A DNA stretch of 64,000 nucleotides, from positions 2,748,607 to 2,812,606 of the forward strand of contig CM077834.1 in assembly GCA_039720395.1 (NCBI GenBank), in the 5' to 3' direction. Made by a program: the position numbers and the translations under genes. Position 1 is the stretch's first letter, and each line of letters opens with the position of its first letter. The stretch is from Liquidambar formosana (taxonomy: Eukaryota > Streptophyta > Magnoliopsida > Saxifragales > Altingiaceae). Positions 35,718-50,500 of this stretch are shown piece after piece. Under the pieces are notes generated by a model. It worked only from the letters and a program-made list of their open reading frames with translations. It did no database searches and had not been told where the DNA came from.

Positions 35718-36519
35718 ATAACTTGGGAATTATTGACCTTTCTCATGATCAATTCACTGGCCTTGTGCCAACAATTATTTCTAAAAATTTAAAAGCCATG
35801 ATGAATATGGATGAAGATAAAACAGAGGTAGGTATATGCCAAACCACATCATCGAGATTCCAAGATATTGGCGATTAAAGGGTTGGAGATTGAATTGGTG
35901 AAAATCCACAACCATTGATATGTCCAACAACAATTTCCATGGACAGATTCCAATTTTCAATCAATGGGCAACTTAACTCACTCGTAGCGCTCAAATTTTC
36001 TTATAACTACCTTACATGCCATATCCCACCATCACTAGGGACTTTGAGGGTGCTCGAATCATCAGACCTCTCTTTAAACCACAGACCACCTCATTGGATA
36101 GACACCTTGGCAGTACAAGTATGACTTTTCTTGCAGTCTGAAACCTTTCACAAAATCATCTTGTGGGATCAATATCTCAAGGATAACAGCTTGATAGATT
36201 TGAGAAGTGAAAACAATTCATACAATGTAATCTTGGGATTGTGTGGCCTTGTTTTGTCAAAGAAATACAAAGATGAAGAGGCACCACAACCACTGCCACT
36301 GCTGTTCCAACAAGTAGATAAATGAAAGTCAATGAGTGGATATGAATGGAAAGGGGTGTTAATGTGGTATGGATGTGAAACACTATTAAAATTGGTTATG
36401 AGATATCTTATATTCTTAATTGGAAAACTTAATGGCTTGTAAGGATTGTTCAAGGAGAGGGTCATAAGGTGACAAAGTTGAAGCAGAATGTTCATAGAAA
36501 TGAAAGAGGAAGATATTAG
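35718..36519 (+). pseudogene. RLP C-terminal pseudogene
   Basis: Frame-broken counterpart of 28,505-29,293: LGIIDLSHDQFTGLVP with KNLKAMMN, then FHGQIP, SLGTLRVLES, an NVILGLCG cap, a VLMWYGCET-type membrane segment and a basic end. Several indels and stops (for example before 35,880 and at 36,322) disable it. Confidence 0.8.
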
Positions 36520-37511
36520 CCAATGCAAACAAATGGCATATATCCTTATGCATGTTACACAAATTGTGTTGATATTTTGGCACTCCTCGTCTTTTTGGTG
36601 CCTTCACCCTAAATCAATCCACTCTTCTGTAGCTATGTCTTTTTAAGTCTTCGCTGCACATAATCAAACCACTTTAAATGATTTCCTTCATCTTATTCTC
36701 AATTGGTATAGCCCTTACCTTTTCAAAAATGTATTCTTTTATTATTTTATTATCCTTGTACCACTAGTTAACACTACTTATCCATCTTTTTTATCATTTT
36801 GGTTAGAGTCACCTTTTTAACCTGAGATGTGGACTAGGGGCTTACGCCTAAAGAAGCGGAAGGTCTTTCGTTCATCTTTCAACTCCCTCTTACGACCAGC
36901 CATTGACCGATTTTATTTTGGACAATAATTAATGTGGAGTGGAGGGTAGTCTAATCTGTACGAATAAAGTTGACGGTGATCTTACACATGTTCATAGGAT
37001 TAATCAGACATAAGGTGTCAATGCCCATGCCGGGCCTCCTTCCTAGCCTCTCCAATCTTTCCATTAACGATTATGATACCATGACCCATATGCTCAAGGG
37101 TAACATCCATCATCATTTCCAAGTACTTCCACTTGGGCATAAGAACAACTACTCACAGAAACACCCTCAGTTCCTCACAGCTCAATCTTGCAAACACAAA
37201 AGTAAAATGTACATGAAAGTATATACAAAATTACAGAGATCTAAATGGGAAAAAAAAAATGAAGTGGGGTACTCAATTGGTAGGTTTATGAAAAGTGATC
37301 AATAATGTGATGAAAACCTAAATCCCTTAACAAAGAAACAACTAAATGGGCAATTACCCAATTCAAGACTCGAAGTAAAATGGAAAGACAATCATACATA
37401 TAAATTGACGGTATGGAAATGCATTACATACCTGATTTAAACTGGCTCTGACATTTCCTACTTTCAAAATCAAGTTTGATCTCTAAAGGGCCATATGCCT
37501 AATAGTTTCAC

Positions 37512-37543
<32 letters not shown>

Positions 37544-38094
37544 TTGTGAATTGTTAGGAAAACCAACTAAAGTTGGCCAATTTTTACATAAGTGCTCTAA
37601 CACAAACTAAATGGTGCAAAGAACCTCATTGATTGAAGGGTTAATGGCCCACATAGCGATTGAAAAAGTGGGAGAATGTGAAATGACCAGGATAGAAGTT
37701 TTTAGAGTTGAAACAATGATGAAATAGAAGAAGTCATTGCAAAACCATAAAGCTTATTTAACTGATAGCGTGCTTTGATATAGATCTGAAGAAGATGAGT
37801 ATGAGAGGAGAAATTTCAGGGAGAGAAGAATGTTACCTGTTGATGTAGACGAGCGACGACGGCGAAGATGTTCGTGAGAAGAGAAAGGAAGAGAGAGAAC
37901 GACGGTATGAGAGGAGGTTGTCGTAATCAGCGAGAGAGTACGGCGATCAGAGGGGTGTACGCCGGCATCGATGATGTGATGGTATAGAACAATCCTGAGA
38001 GAGAGAGAGTGACAATCAAAGCATGGCTGTGAAACGATTTTTCCCCTAACAAACCACAATTTTTCAACTGTTTTTTTTTTTTTTTTTTAAATTC
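36520..38094. other. gene-free stretch between RLP relic and MGR-like gene
   Basis: No supported gene. An A tract of about 29 bases lies at 37,512-37,540. About 37,790-38,010 is purine-rich with several CG-containing triplets and minus-strand open frames of about 100 codons; nothing recognisable is encoded. Confidence 0.45.
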
Positions 38095-38290
38095 CCATAT
38101 TGAAAGCGCTTTATTAATAGCGCTTTAAATTTCCAATATACACAACTTTTTAAATTTTTCTTATTTTCAAAAGCGCTGTTAGTCACAGCGTTTTTAATGT
38201 AACTTAAAGCGCTATTACTAATCACAACTTTCACTAACTGAAAGCGCTATTATAACTTACGCTTTCTAAAGCGCTATTACAAAACACAAT
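38095..38290. repeat. cluster of AAAGCGCT motifs in both orientations
   Basis: At least six copies of AAAGCGCT or its complement lie within 200 bases, several joined as palindromes (AAAGCGCTTTATTAATAGCG; GCGCTGTTAGTCACAGCG). Such clustered short inverted motifs resemble subterminal repeats of CACTA-type transposons. No CACTA terminus was found. It lies 220 bases before the MGR-like start codon. Confidence 0.5.
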
Positions 38291-38512
38291 TTCAGAAAAT
38301 ATGTATATATAATTATTATTATATATTATATATCTATATATATATATAGATGATGAAGACGACAAACTCACCACCACAAAATCGTCGCCATGCCTCTCCC
38401 AATCTTCTAGGGTTTAAAACCCTAGATTTTCATGTTCGTTCTTCGTATTGTTTTTACGTTTTGAGTGCTTCACTGACTGATACTTCGAATAATTGTGCAA
38501 CACAACAACGCC

Positions 38513-41500
38513 ATGGAGGTCGCGCTCGAATCCTCCTTCATCAGTCGGCCCACATTCATTTCCGCCCCAAAACCCTCTTCCTTTCTACTCCGTAACCGTC
38601 AGATGCGAATGCCCATCAAGTTTTCGTCGCGAAATTATCTTTATCAGTGCCGATTCGCGACGAATTGCTCCGGTCCGTACATTTGCAGAAGCAAATTAAG
38701 TTCAAAATTTCATGTAGAAGATGAGGCGAGCAACGGGAGAGCTGGTATGAGATTTGCGGTTAAAGACAGTGAGAATTGGAGTGTGGCGAATGCTGTTTCG
38801 GAACCCAATTTGGAGGGTTTTAGGGTTTTGGCAAAGCGTGGGTTTTTTTTGGTGGTAATGCTTTGTGGGGTTTTGGTATTTGGGTGCCGGAGGGTGTTTG
38901 CGGTGGAAGGGGTGGTGAATGCAGGGTATGGCGTTTTTGGGCAGAGTATATTAGTATTGAGAAATGCTTGGCCGAAGGTTTTGCAGGTTCTTCAGGTTTT
39001 TAAAGAGCAGGGTTTGATTTTGGCGGCGCTTTTAGGACTCTCCGCGTTTTTCTCAATGGCGGAGACTTCAATTACCACACTGTGGCCTTGGAAGGTATGA
39101 AGTTTTGACTAGAGATTTGATGGTCTCCCTCTCTTATAATGTTTGTTGTGAATGCTATCATGAAATTACAATGGCACAAGACACAGCTAAGACATTCACC
39201 ATAATGATGGATTTTGTGCTAGTTAGGATACAAATTATTGAGCTCATGCCAATTTTCATATCACCCCATGTTTGGTATATCAATTGGCGTTGAAGTAAAT
39301 TGTTGGTGACTTAATGAATGGCCTGAAGTGGAGCTAGACTCAAGTTCTTCCTAGATTATATATGGAGGAGTGTTTGATTTAATGGCTTTCTATGTTTACT
39401 ATAATGCCGCAAGGGAAAACATCTGCTGCATTAATGTTTATTATTGCCGATTTCATGTAGGAAGGAAATGTTGGAAGTGCTTAACAAACTGATAAGTAGC
39501 ATTACATTTATATGAAAAACATCTCTAATCTTCAAAATATGAAACCCATAATTTGTTTGAACATCAATTGCAATGACAGAAATATCTTTAATTTCTAACC
39601 TCAAAACATATTTACTGGAAAGTTACGAAAGATACAAATATAAGTAGTAGCATTATGGAAACTTTGAGCTATCCAACAGCAAGAGCATGTCATAATTCCA
39701 AGTTAAAATATGCTAGAAAGATATCATTTTGTATCTACATATAGGAAGAAAATTATGAACCCCATGTTTTAAACTCTTAGGCCGTGTTTGGCATGCCAAA
39801 GATGGGATAGGATAGAATTAGGTAGGGTAAGCTCCCTATTGGATAATAGTGTACACAGCTATTATAAGTACTTGTGCTTGGTACCGAATCTGATGCAGCC
39901 TTGGAGTGGATATGAAATTCATATCCACTATTTGGTTCAAGGTTGGATGAGCCTTTGGATGGATAAGGAGCATGTGACCTTGATCTGTGGTTAGGTTCGA
40001 TAAAATGGGGGACAAAGTCCTCCTTTTTTCGTGGAATAAAAAAAAAAAATTGGGGCCATATCCCTACAAATGTGCCTTTTATTAAAATGGATATTCTGTT
40101 CCACCAGATAAAAAAGAACTCTCCTCCCCCCCCCCCCCCCCCCAAATGGGTTATTTTTATCCCCACCATATGTGGGTTATTACATTATGATAGATAGTAT
40201 AGAAGGGTTTACACCATGGATGAATTACGGGATAAGCAAACTCATGGAAAAATTGATTTTTTCGTGAATTTGATTTTCCAGAGCTCGTTTTGCATTGAAA
40301 CAAACGGAGCCTTAATCAAGTTACTTGAATTGTTAAATAAGCTATACTAATATTTCCAATAATTGGATTTTTTTCTACTGCAATGGTTGAATAATGCTGT
40401 CAACTTGGAAAGCTAGGTCCATTCATTCTTTCATTTTTTTGGGCTTTGGGTTGTATGAATGAGTAAAGAAAGACATCAACTGACTTTTCCAAGTACCATG
40501 TGATAGTTTTCTTATGTATATGCAATGGTAAAGAAGGCTGATATGTGTATTACCGTATATAGAGTACTTTTCTCCTTTTATCTTTTAGTTATTGATCTAA
40601 CCTATTGGAATTGGTGGTTACATAATGTTAATGTGTACCAGGTGCGTGAATTGGCTGAAAAAGAGTCTGAGGATGGTGTTTTCAAAATGCTTCGCGGTGA
40701 TGTTACTCGGTTTCTAACAACTATACTTATTGGAACAACGTATTTCCTTTTCCAAAGTTGTCGGTTTAACTAATTCCGTTTTTTCAGCTTGAATTTGAAT
40801 ATTATATCTTATTATAGATTCTATTTATGTACTCAGTGTGGTCAATATTGGAGCAACTGCATTAGTCACAGAGGCAGCAACAGCAATATTTGGTGAAGCT
40901 GGTGTTAGTGCAGCAACTGGAGTAATGACTGTGAGTTTCTATTTTCTTGTTTGATCAATATTCTACATAAAAATTGAAATGTCAAAGTTGAGATTTGAAT
41001 TAAGGGTCCAAACTCCAAACTCCTGCGACAAGTCAATATTTGCACGTATGTGCAAAATACATTGATATATTGCTTAACAGTCGCCTTAACCAGAAGTTCA
41101 TTTAACCATATTTTCTTTCTTTTTGCCTAAATCGCAATAGGTTGCTGTTTTGCTCCTTACTGAAATCACTCCAAAGAGCATAGCAGTTCACAATGCTACA
41201 GAGGTTGCTAGGTTTGTGGTAAGTTAACAAGTTGCTTATTAGACTTAAATTAAAGATTGCATGTAAATGCTAATTAGATGTTGCCTTCTGTGTTCAAGTT
41301 CATGCTTAATGTAGCTCTATAACTCCTATATTTGATATTACTGATTTTAATTTAAGTGTATTTGACAATTTTCCATTGCAATGCCTCTAGGTCAGGCCAG
41401 TGGCATGGCTTTCTTTGATATTATATCCAGTGGGAAGAGTTGTTACATATCTATCAATGGGAATGCTAAAAATGCTCGGTCTGAAAGGAAGAAGGTGTTC

Positions 41501-44500
41501 TTAATGATTACTGCAGTGTGATCTTTTTGTACCTTCCTTGTCATGTTGTAATGTTGTATTTGTAATCCTTGTCACTTCTCATGTTTCTTTTCATTGGTTT
41601 TCTAGGATTTCTATTTAATTTGTGATGCTTCATACTCTTTTTCAAATTTTAATTTGAATGAGATTAAATTTGTATTGTTTCGTTGAGGAAAATATAATTA
41701 GATATAGCAATAAAAAAATTCTAAGATTAGATAAGGAAGTAAAACAAGAAAAAGCCAATACCATTTTTTGGTATCACGTCTTCACAATAATATCCCACTT
41801 ATGTGTTGTGAAGGTTGTTCTTGTTTTCCAGTGTTTATGTATGTTCATGTGTCTGGTAATTTGGATTATAATAATTTGTACAACAAGAGAGTGAAATTAG
41901 GAGTAGAACAGGATGCTGGGAGAATTAATGGTGCTATGAAGTATAGTTGTATAAGCTTCTTGAGTTTTATAAGCTTTTCCTTGTAGAGTTGTAGCCATAA
42001 TAGTAAAAGCAAACAATGTGACAAACGATTATTAGTGTCTTGTTTTAACTATTTGAGGTTAGAAACACAAAAACATTTCGCCATTCTAGTTTTTTTATAA
42101 TGATTTTGTATGTCCCATCGCTAAAATAAAAACATTTAGTATTCTTTATGGTTCTGTTTTTTTAGTGAAATTCTTTGGGAATTAACTTTTTGTTGTTCCT
42201 TCACAAATGTTTATTAGTGAACCATATGTTACTGAAGATGAGCTGAAGTTGATGTTACGAGGAGCAGAATTGAGTGGGGCAATAGAGGAGGAGGAACAGG
42301 TACTCAAAAAAGCTTGTTCTGACTGTCTTGTGTCTCCTTCTATGATATTAGATATGAGTAATATGACTAGTTATTCACTTTTATCGAAGGAGGAAATTGA
42401 TAAATATCATACACTAATCATGATGTGAGTTCATAGATGCCTGTCACCAAGTATGCAAATTGTGCACTGTATGAAATACTATTGGGATTCTCGCGTCATA
42501 TTTTTGTTATATATGCAAGAACCATCTTTTTGGTGCACCTTGTTGATGAGTCAAGATCATACCAAAAAAATAGAAACCCATTACATTGTAATTAGGATCT
42601 AAACTCATTTACTCACCTTATAAAATGGAGGAAGAACTCCAGCTTCGCAGAATGTGTATCCTTCATATTTAAGACGGACTATGGAAGCCTTTGGATATAA
42701 TCTTATTGGGAAGCTTTAACCAATAAATACTTGTCTTTGAATCTCCCCTTGTGCAATGACCTCCTTGGGGCTACCCCCAGGGTCCAATAATTACCTAGCA
42801 CATGGGGGGCGGGGGGGGATTGCATGAGGCTTTGGGATTACTCTCAACACAAAGGGATGGGGATTACCACGATATCCCCCCCCCCCCCCAAAAAAAAAAA
42901 TAAATAAATAAAAAGGTAATGAAAGAACATAGAAATTGTTGTGTTTCTTTAAGTGGTGATATGTTTGCTGTGGTGATAGCACATGCTCTAGATGTTTCTA
43001 TGCAGTTGCACAACTTTGCATATTTTCCCCCCTAAAGCCATCTAGCAATCCAATTTGGCAATATATAGTGCTTAAAGTGAACTGTTTGCACCCTCAGGAT
43101 GTTTCTCTGTAGTCACATTATGCGTGTCACTTTTATTATATCACGACTTTACTACCCTCCATAAAATCTTTTATTTTGACAATCCTTTTCTGTTTACCTG
43201 TTTGTGATTAAGATGCCCTTATTTTAAGGATTTCTCTTCAGGATATGATCGAAAATGTGTTAGAAATAAAAGATACACATGTTAGAGAGGTGATGACACC
43301 TCTTGTAGATGTAGTTGCAATTGATGCCAGTGCAACACTTATTGATTTCCACAACTTGTGGGTGACGCATCAATATTCAAGGTAAGTCAAACTTTAGTGG
43401 ATCATATATATAGTATATAAATATAAATTCTTACTGCAACATGCTTAGAATTTTATGTCCATGCTTCTAGGGTGCCCGTTTTTGAGCAGCGTGTTGATAA
43501 CATAGTGGGTATTGCATATGCAATGGATCTCCTGGATCATGTTCAGAAGGTCAGATTGTTTCTACCTCTATTTCTCTCTCTTTGGAGTTATTATTGCTTT
43601 GTTTATTAATTGTATGCAACAATCTCACAGTTTGCAGAATTATAATATGTTTGATTTTTAAGGGGGAGCTACTAGAAAGTTCTCTTGTGGGAGATATGGC
43701 TCACAAACCCGCATACTTTGTGCCTGGTAATCCTTAATATGTCCATTTGTGTTTTTTATTTTTAAGTGTTTTGTGATGATATGCCGTGTGGATTATTGTT
43801 ATTTCATGCTTTTCTGGTATTCATTAGGTTAGAAATTCCAAGTTGTACCCACTGTAGTCGAGACACTGGTTTTCACTTAGGTATCATCTTCCTAGCTCTG
43901 ACCACCTAAAACTGGTAGTGGTGGCCAGACCTTGTCTTGGCATGGCCTGAGAGATGCCATAGGTGCCAAAGCCTTGGAGACTCTCCAGTTACCGATTTTT
44001 TTTTTTCCTTTCCTGTGTGTGTGTATTTTTATGAAAGGGGGCCAAGACCCAATGCTGTTGCTTGAATTTGATATCTGGCTTTATTGGCCCTTCAACACTG
44101 GACTTGGTGGTATGGCTCATTGTTAGTGGTGCATACTCACAATAAGATGCGCCTTAGTAAAGGAAAGGCAGAGATCAGGATTCAACGCGATAGGAGGATT
44201 TCTTGGCTGAGGAACATGTCCAGAATGGGAGAATCTTTTGATGAAGTAAATATGTGTATTAAAAATAAAAAGGGGAGAATTCAGGGTTTTCTACTAAAAA
44301 GGCAACATGAACTGGAGCAGGAAAACCAACAGCTTTCTGCCGCTCTGCAGAATCAGAATGACCAGTTTTACGATACATTATACGATCAAATATAAAAATC
44401 CCCGGGATGATTCATGAATTTGTAATAGATCTATGGAGTAAGGGGTTGTTGTTGAGAAATATAAAACAGGATTTCACCTTGTAAATTTCTTAGGTTGGAC

Positions 44501-47500
44501 CCAATCTGTTTTCTGTTATTAATAAGTAAAGAAGATGATAAGGAACATTAATGTGCACATCCTTTCACAATGCATGGTGTCTTGTTGTTACTTGCAAAGG
44601 AAATACTGGTACTAATGCACTTGTTATCATAAGAAACAAAAAATTGTTCACAGACAGGATGGTATACAATACAAAAGAGTCTCCTACTCCCCTCACACAT
44701 AATGAGTGCATGGAGCATAAGAGGAGAAAGAAAACAAACATGAAAGAGAAACAGATAGACAACTCATGGGAAAAGAAGGATGTTTGTACTGCAAAGATAC
44801 TCAAAGGTCTTCTTGCCCCATCTTTAGACAATAATTCAACAGTTGAGTTTTCTGATCTTCATAACCAAGAGAATCTGCAGTGGATACAAATCAGCTTAAC
44901 CAAGTTTCAAAACCCAACTACTTGGGATCCCCTACAATTTGTAGCCAGTATTCAAAGTAATGGCATTATCTTTAGCAACAATTTCCCATGACCAAGTTAA
45001 TAGTTGCTAAACCACTTGATCACTGTGTATATGTATTGAATTAACAAATAATTAGTGCCACACATTGTTTCAAGACTGTCATACGACTCAGTTCTTTTCT
45101 GTTTAGAATTTATGTGAGTGCCTTGTTTACATTTATTATGTTGGAGCCCTAAAATTTTAAATGAATAAAATCATGTAATTGATTTTTCAGATTCAATGTC
45201 AGTCTGGAATCTTCTTAGAGAGTTTCGCATCCGGAAGGTTCACATGGCTGTTGTTCTTAATGAATATGGTGGAACTGTGGGAGTATGTACATGTCAGAAT
45301 TTTACTATTTCAAGACCATTCCTGCTGTTTGACATTTTATATAAGGAAATACATGGCCAATCTGTTATATGCCTTTCATCTTTAGTTTCAGACAATTTCC
45401 AATCATATCTACTCTGATAGGTTCTTTTCCTCATGCTTTTAAAGTTCTATTGAAATATTTCGAGAATGGGAAATTTTGACAGAAATTTGGTTCTTGATGG
45501 AAATTGGGAAATTTGGGGGTAATTTTTTTCCTTTTTTTTTATATAGAGGGATTTGGAGGTGAATTTGGAGAGCATGGAAATTTTATGTGCAAACATGGGG
45601 ATGTTACCAGAGACATGCTTTCATACCAAGAACTCAAAATACCATAGAAAAAAAAAACTTGGAACAAGCAAGAAAACTTAAAGAGCAAGTCCACATGTTG
45701 TTTAGCATATAAGACATCCTATTATTAAAATGGGTTCATTGATTGTTTTTGACATCCAAATGCCATATGATAGGAGGATAAATTTGCAACTAAAGAAAGT
45801 CTAATAGATCATAATATGAAGCATTTAACATGGAAACTTTGAAAGATCAAATTGTTCTCTTTCCATGTACGCTGATTTTGGTGCTCAACACGGTAATAAT
45901 GGCAGTTTCCCTGATAAGTAATTTTCCTGTAAAATTTAACTGAACTCTCTGTCTTTTTTTTATTTTCATTTTTTCCAAATTTGTTCTGGATATTGAAGTT
46001 AAGCATGGAGGCTGCATTATGGGAGTTATTGCAAATTAGCAACTGCTACTCCAATGTTCTCATTTGCATTTAATTTCTTAGGTTCAACTTGTTGCAACCT
46101 GAATATGTATATTTTTTTTTCTTATTTTTTGTGGATGAAACAGATAGTAACCCTGGAAGACGTGGTTGAGGAAATTGTCGGTGAAATCTTCGACGAGAAT
46201 GATTCAAAAGTAAAGCTGACTATATATTTATGTGCATTTTTTTATTATTTGAAAATATGCATAATTCCTCTTCCTCAATGATTATATGTGCATAATTATA
46301 TATTTTATAAAAGGAGGAGACCGTCTCTTTTTGCTAGTCCACAGTGGTGTATTATGTGCAGGGGAGCGGCTGAAACAATTGACCATCTATTTTTGTATTG
46401 CCCTGTGGCTTACAAGTTATGGCAGAAATTGTTTTGTGCTGGTTCTGAGCAGTGGGTGTTGCCTGGTTGCGTAAAAAGGTTTTTTGAGATGGACTTTTGG
46501 GGATTGGGTAAGGGCAAGAAGGCGAGAGTTCTTTGGCGCTGTGCTTTTTTGGCAGGTTTTTGGGTTATTTGGCTTGAGAGGAACGCAAGGATTTTTGAGG
46601 ATAGAGAATCTCCTTTTGAAGAGTTGTGGGAAAGAGTGCATTTTTTGGGATCTTTTTGGGCTTCATCTTCAAAGGAATTCGGTGATATTCCTCTTTTTTT
46701 GTTAAAATCTGATTGGAGAGCTGTTTGTACTTAGTATTGGTAGTTTTTTCTTGTGTTTCCTTTTGATTATAGTAGATATTAGTTTGTTAGTTAGATTCGG
46801 GTGGACTCCTTGTCCCCCCCCCCTACTTTGTATCTCTCTATTCTCTTTTTGCTTTACTAATACAGATTTTGTTGCTTTATCAAAATATATATATATATAT
46901 ATATTTTATAAATCACCACTTCATCAATCCTCAATAATGGGATGATAGTAAAACTGGTTACTAAAAACTAATGACTTTGCTCCTAAAGCATAGTAACAAG
47001 CTCTTGAAAATTGACAGCTACGCATGTTTTGACCCTATTTACTTATATTACACTTCTTAATCATTTTTTGTGGATATAATTCATCAATTTCATAGTTATC
47101 AAATTTGAACTGGCCCAACCTGCAGATCTGATTTTCTTTTTTCTTTTTTTCCTTATTGTTTTCTTGCTTAACAGGAGGAGATCCAGAAAAAAACCGGGTA
47201 TGTTGTTATGCGAGCAGAGGGAATATTTGATGTGGATGCAAATACTTCAATTGATCAGCTCTCTGAAGATCTAAATATCAAAATGCCAGAGGTATGTTTC
47301 CCATTTAGTACTAAACAATCGATTATCGGTCCTGAGTATAAAGGGTTGGTGCATATGCCGAGATTAAAATATAGAAATTTGATTTTACTTGTCTGCTGTA
47401 TCTCACTGACCATTGAGCCAGGACTCTCCTGGAATGGCTTCTTTTCATAGTGAAGGGAAAATATCCTTAACATTCTATAATTTTACTATAGTTTTTATTT

Positions 47501-50500
47501 AGGTGGAAAAGCTTCAGAATTTGCAAATCTGGAGGGTATAATATATCCTGTATTGATATCTGGACGGTGTCCCAAGTTACCCCAGTGACATCAGAATTCC
47601 TAAATCTAACCTAACTTTTGATAGAGGGTGGCATATTGGTTCTCAATCTGTGGATTTGGTGGATTTAGACTTTGGATCTGCCATTAATCTATGAATTCTG
47701 ATTGGTGAGCTCACTAATTTTCCATGCCCTTTTTTTTTTATAGAATTATTTTTCTAAAAGAAAAAAGAATAAATAAAAAGGTCTTGCCGTGCAGGTTACT
47801 AAAGTTGAGCTCAGTATGTTAAATTTTTAAGTGAGGCAGATGCCGCTGGATTAGTGTCATTTTTTGTTTATTTTATTGTAAAATAATATTTAGGTCAGGA
47901 GCTGAAGCCACCATGCTATGATCAAGAAGGGTTGGTGGGGGTTGAGATGAGCAGAAGTAGGGAATAGGGATAGGATTAGGTAGAGAAGCTTAGATGTTCT
48001 AATGTGTACTGGAAAAAAAAAAAAAAAAAAAAGTGTCAATTTAGGTCAAAATTTTTACATTTTGACACTAACCTGTTAATTAGATAATTATGTGGACTAT
48101 ACCATTTCAATTTAAACTAGTATTTAACAACAGTTGAGATTCTGTTCTCATTATCATAATACTTTTGGCTGAAGAAATATATCTGATCTCATCATTTGTC
48201 TGTTTGATTACTTCATTTGATCAGTAAATATGACGTGTTGCTTATGGTTCTACCCATGAGCTTTAAGCAGTTTAAGGAGATTCTTGTGACTATTGTATGC
48301 AATCACAGTAATAATTTGTAATAGCTGGAACGAACTGGATGGCATGATAGTATAATCCATGACCCTGTTTGATCTTTTACGACCTGACTAGTATTACTTC
48401 TGCTTTCCTTTATTTTCTAGCATGTTTTTTGGCTTGTAATGGATTGGAGGCATTTTAATCCTGCACTCTGTGTGCAGTACAGTCACTTGATATTTTGAAT
48501 CGATAGTGTGAAGTCTGAACTGAGATAGTGTTCATTTGTTCAAGAGTTACTTTTTTTTCCCTTATTTGTTTTCCCCTTCAATATCTACATTGGAAGAGGT
48601 AATTTTAAGTGAATGGAATTATACTTGTCCTATGTCTGTCAATTTCCCACTTCGCAATTCCTCAATCACCATGTTCTTTTCCCTGTTTTCTACAGGGTAT
48701 TCAATATGAGACAGTATCGGGTTTCATCTGTGAGGCATTTGGATATATCCCAAGGACTGGCGAGAGCATCAAAGTGGTCCTTGAAAAGGCAAATCGAGAT
48801 GAAAATGAGGAATATGAGGAGGCTGAATCTGACCGCCAAGATCCAAAGGAGAAGCATCAAATTTTTAAACTTGAGGTATGGTTTAGATTTTTTTGCAACA
48901 TGTTCTTTTGAGGTTTCATTACATAAAGTGGCAGTAATAAATTTTTAATAATATTTCCTTAAATTATAATCATGTTTTTAAAATATAAAAAAAAAATCTA
49001 TTGTCCCGTGACGTAACTGATTGACAAAAGGTTAATTTTTCTTTGAATGAGTTAGCCCCAGACCATCTTTGTACTCATTTTCTCTAGGATCATGCATAGT
49101 AAGTTCTATTTTTGTAGTTTTGGAGTAGTTTGAAAGAGTTAGCAAAGATTTGTTAGAGGAATATAGATTATTTCAAGCCCCATTGGAGGAAGTCAGACCA
49201 GAATGAGTCTTGGGCTCTCGGCTTTGGATGTGAAGCGTGATCAGGAATTTTGGAAGTAAGGATGTGGGGGATACCAGGGAATTGGCAGACTTTGATAATT
49301 CTACATTCTCTTATGGACGAGAAGGGAGTGTTGGAACTGAAGAACCCTATGGAATGCAAACCTGGGGTAGTGGGTCAGTCAGGTAGGAAGTGATACCTAT
49401 GCGGGGGCAGGAAGTTGTTCATGGAGGGTTAGAGCGGGGAGGGTGGGGGTAATGGGGTGTTATATGAAGGGTTAAAGGAGGCAATGCATCTCTTAGCAGT
49501 CATGGAATGGAGGGAGAGGGACTCCACCGGAGTTAGCAGAAGCTTCACTTCTAGAATTTGGTAGTCGAAGGACTCGAGAATTCTGCAGGGTTCAGTTGAC
49601 TATAATTAGAACTTGGTGGAAGTAAATGTGGCAGGGTGGTAAGGAAGGGAGGTGGATTGGCAAGGATCTCTCCATGAAGCTTCGAATCTTATCATAAAGT
49701 GTTTGAGTTAAGAGGCTGATTGAATTGATTTTGCTATGCACCAAAAAGGAATAAATATCAGCGACAGAAGCCATGAGAATTTAGTGTCTATGTTGAATTT
49801 GCTAAACTCAAAAGAGGAAGTTCAAAAATAAGTTGGGAACTTGGGACAGAATTTAGTTAGGGAAGTAAAATAAAATACTTTTATCCATTGATTTAACTTT
49901 GAATGGACAGGCATGGAGAAGCGGGATCTGTGCTGCTGTCACTGGGGTGTGCTCCTGTTCTTGGAGCTGTATTCATGCTTACTAATTGATTAAAACTTGT
50001 TTTGATTCGTCACTATTTAAACAAAATTTCAATGAAGGAAAAAAAAATTAACTCTAATACTGCAACTTCTGATGAATATTTCAGCAATATATCCAATGGC
50101 AATCCTGGATATCTATTCAAATACCTGGTCTTTCATTTTGAGCTCTTACATGTTTTACCTTTTCTATTTTAATGGAATCCAAATTCTTCAAATCATTTCC
50201 ACTTGATGCAATTATGTTCCTGGACTCATGTAAAAAGCATTTCGAAATGAATTATTGCAATTTGTTGGAATGCTCGAAGTAATTTGTCATGGGAAACTAG
50301 GAATGGCAATGGGTCAGGGGCGTGGGCGGGTCAGAACTACCCCATGCCCGACCCGATTTCATCTTGGAAAACCCATGCCCAACCCTGCCTTGCCCTAGCA
50401 ATTTTTTTTTCCCAAAATTCATTTTTTTTGCTACTTACCGCCTATTACATGTTGTTCATATACCAAACCTATGCATGTTTTTAACACCCAATATGATCTT

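Noticed and set aside
37754..38059. Minus-strand 101-codon frame before the MGR-like gene
   Set aside because: Low-complexity Ser/Leu composition from a purine-rich tract; nothing recognised.
42760..42920. G-run and C-run pair in intron 6 as a regulatory structure
   Set aside because: Homopolymer runs next to an A-rich tail look like repeat debris; no defined ends.
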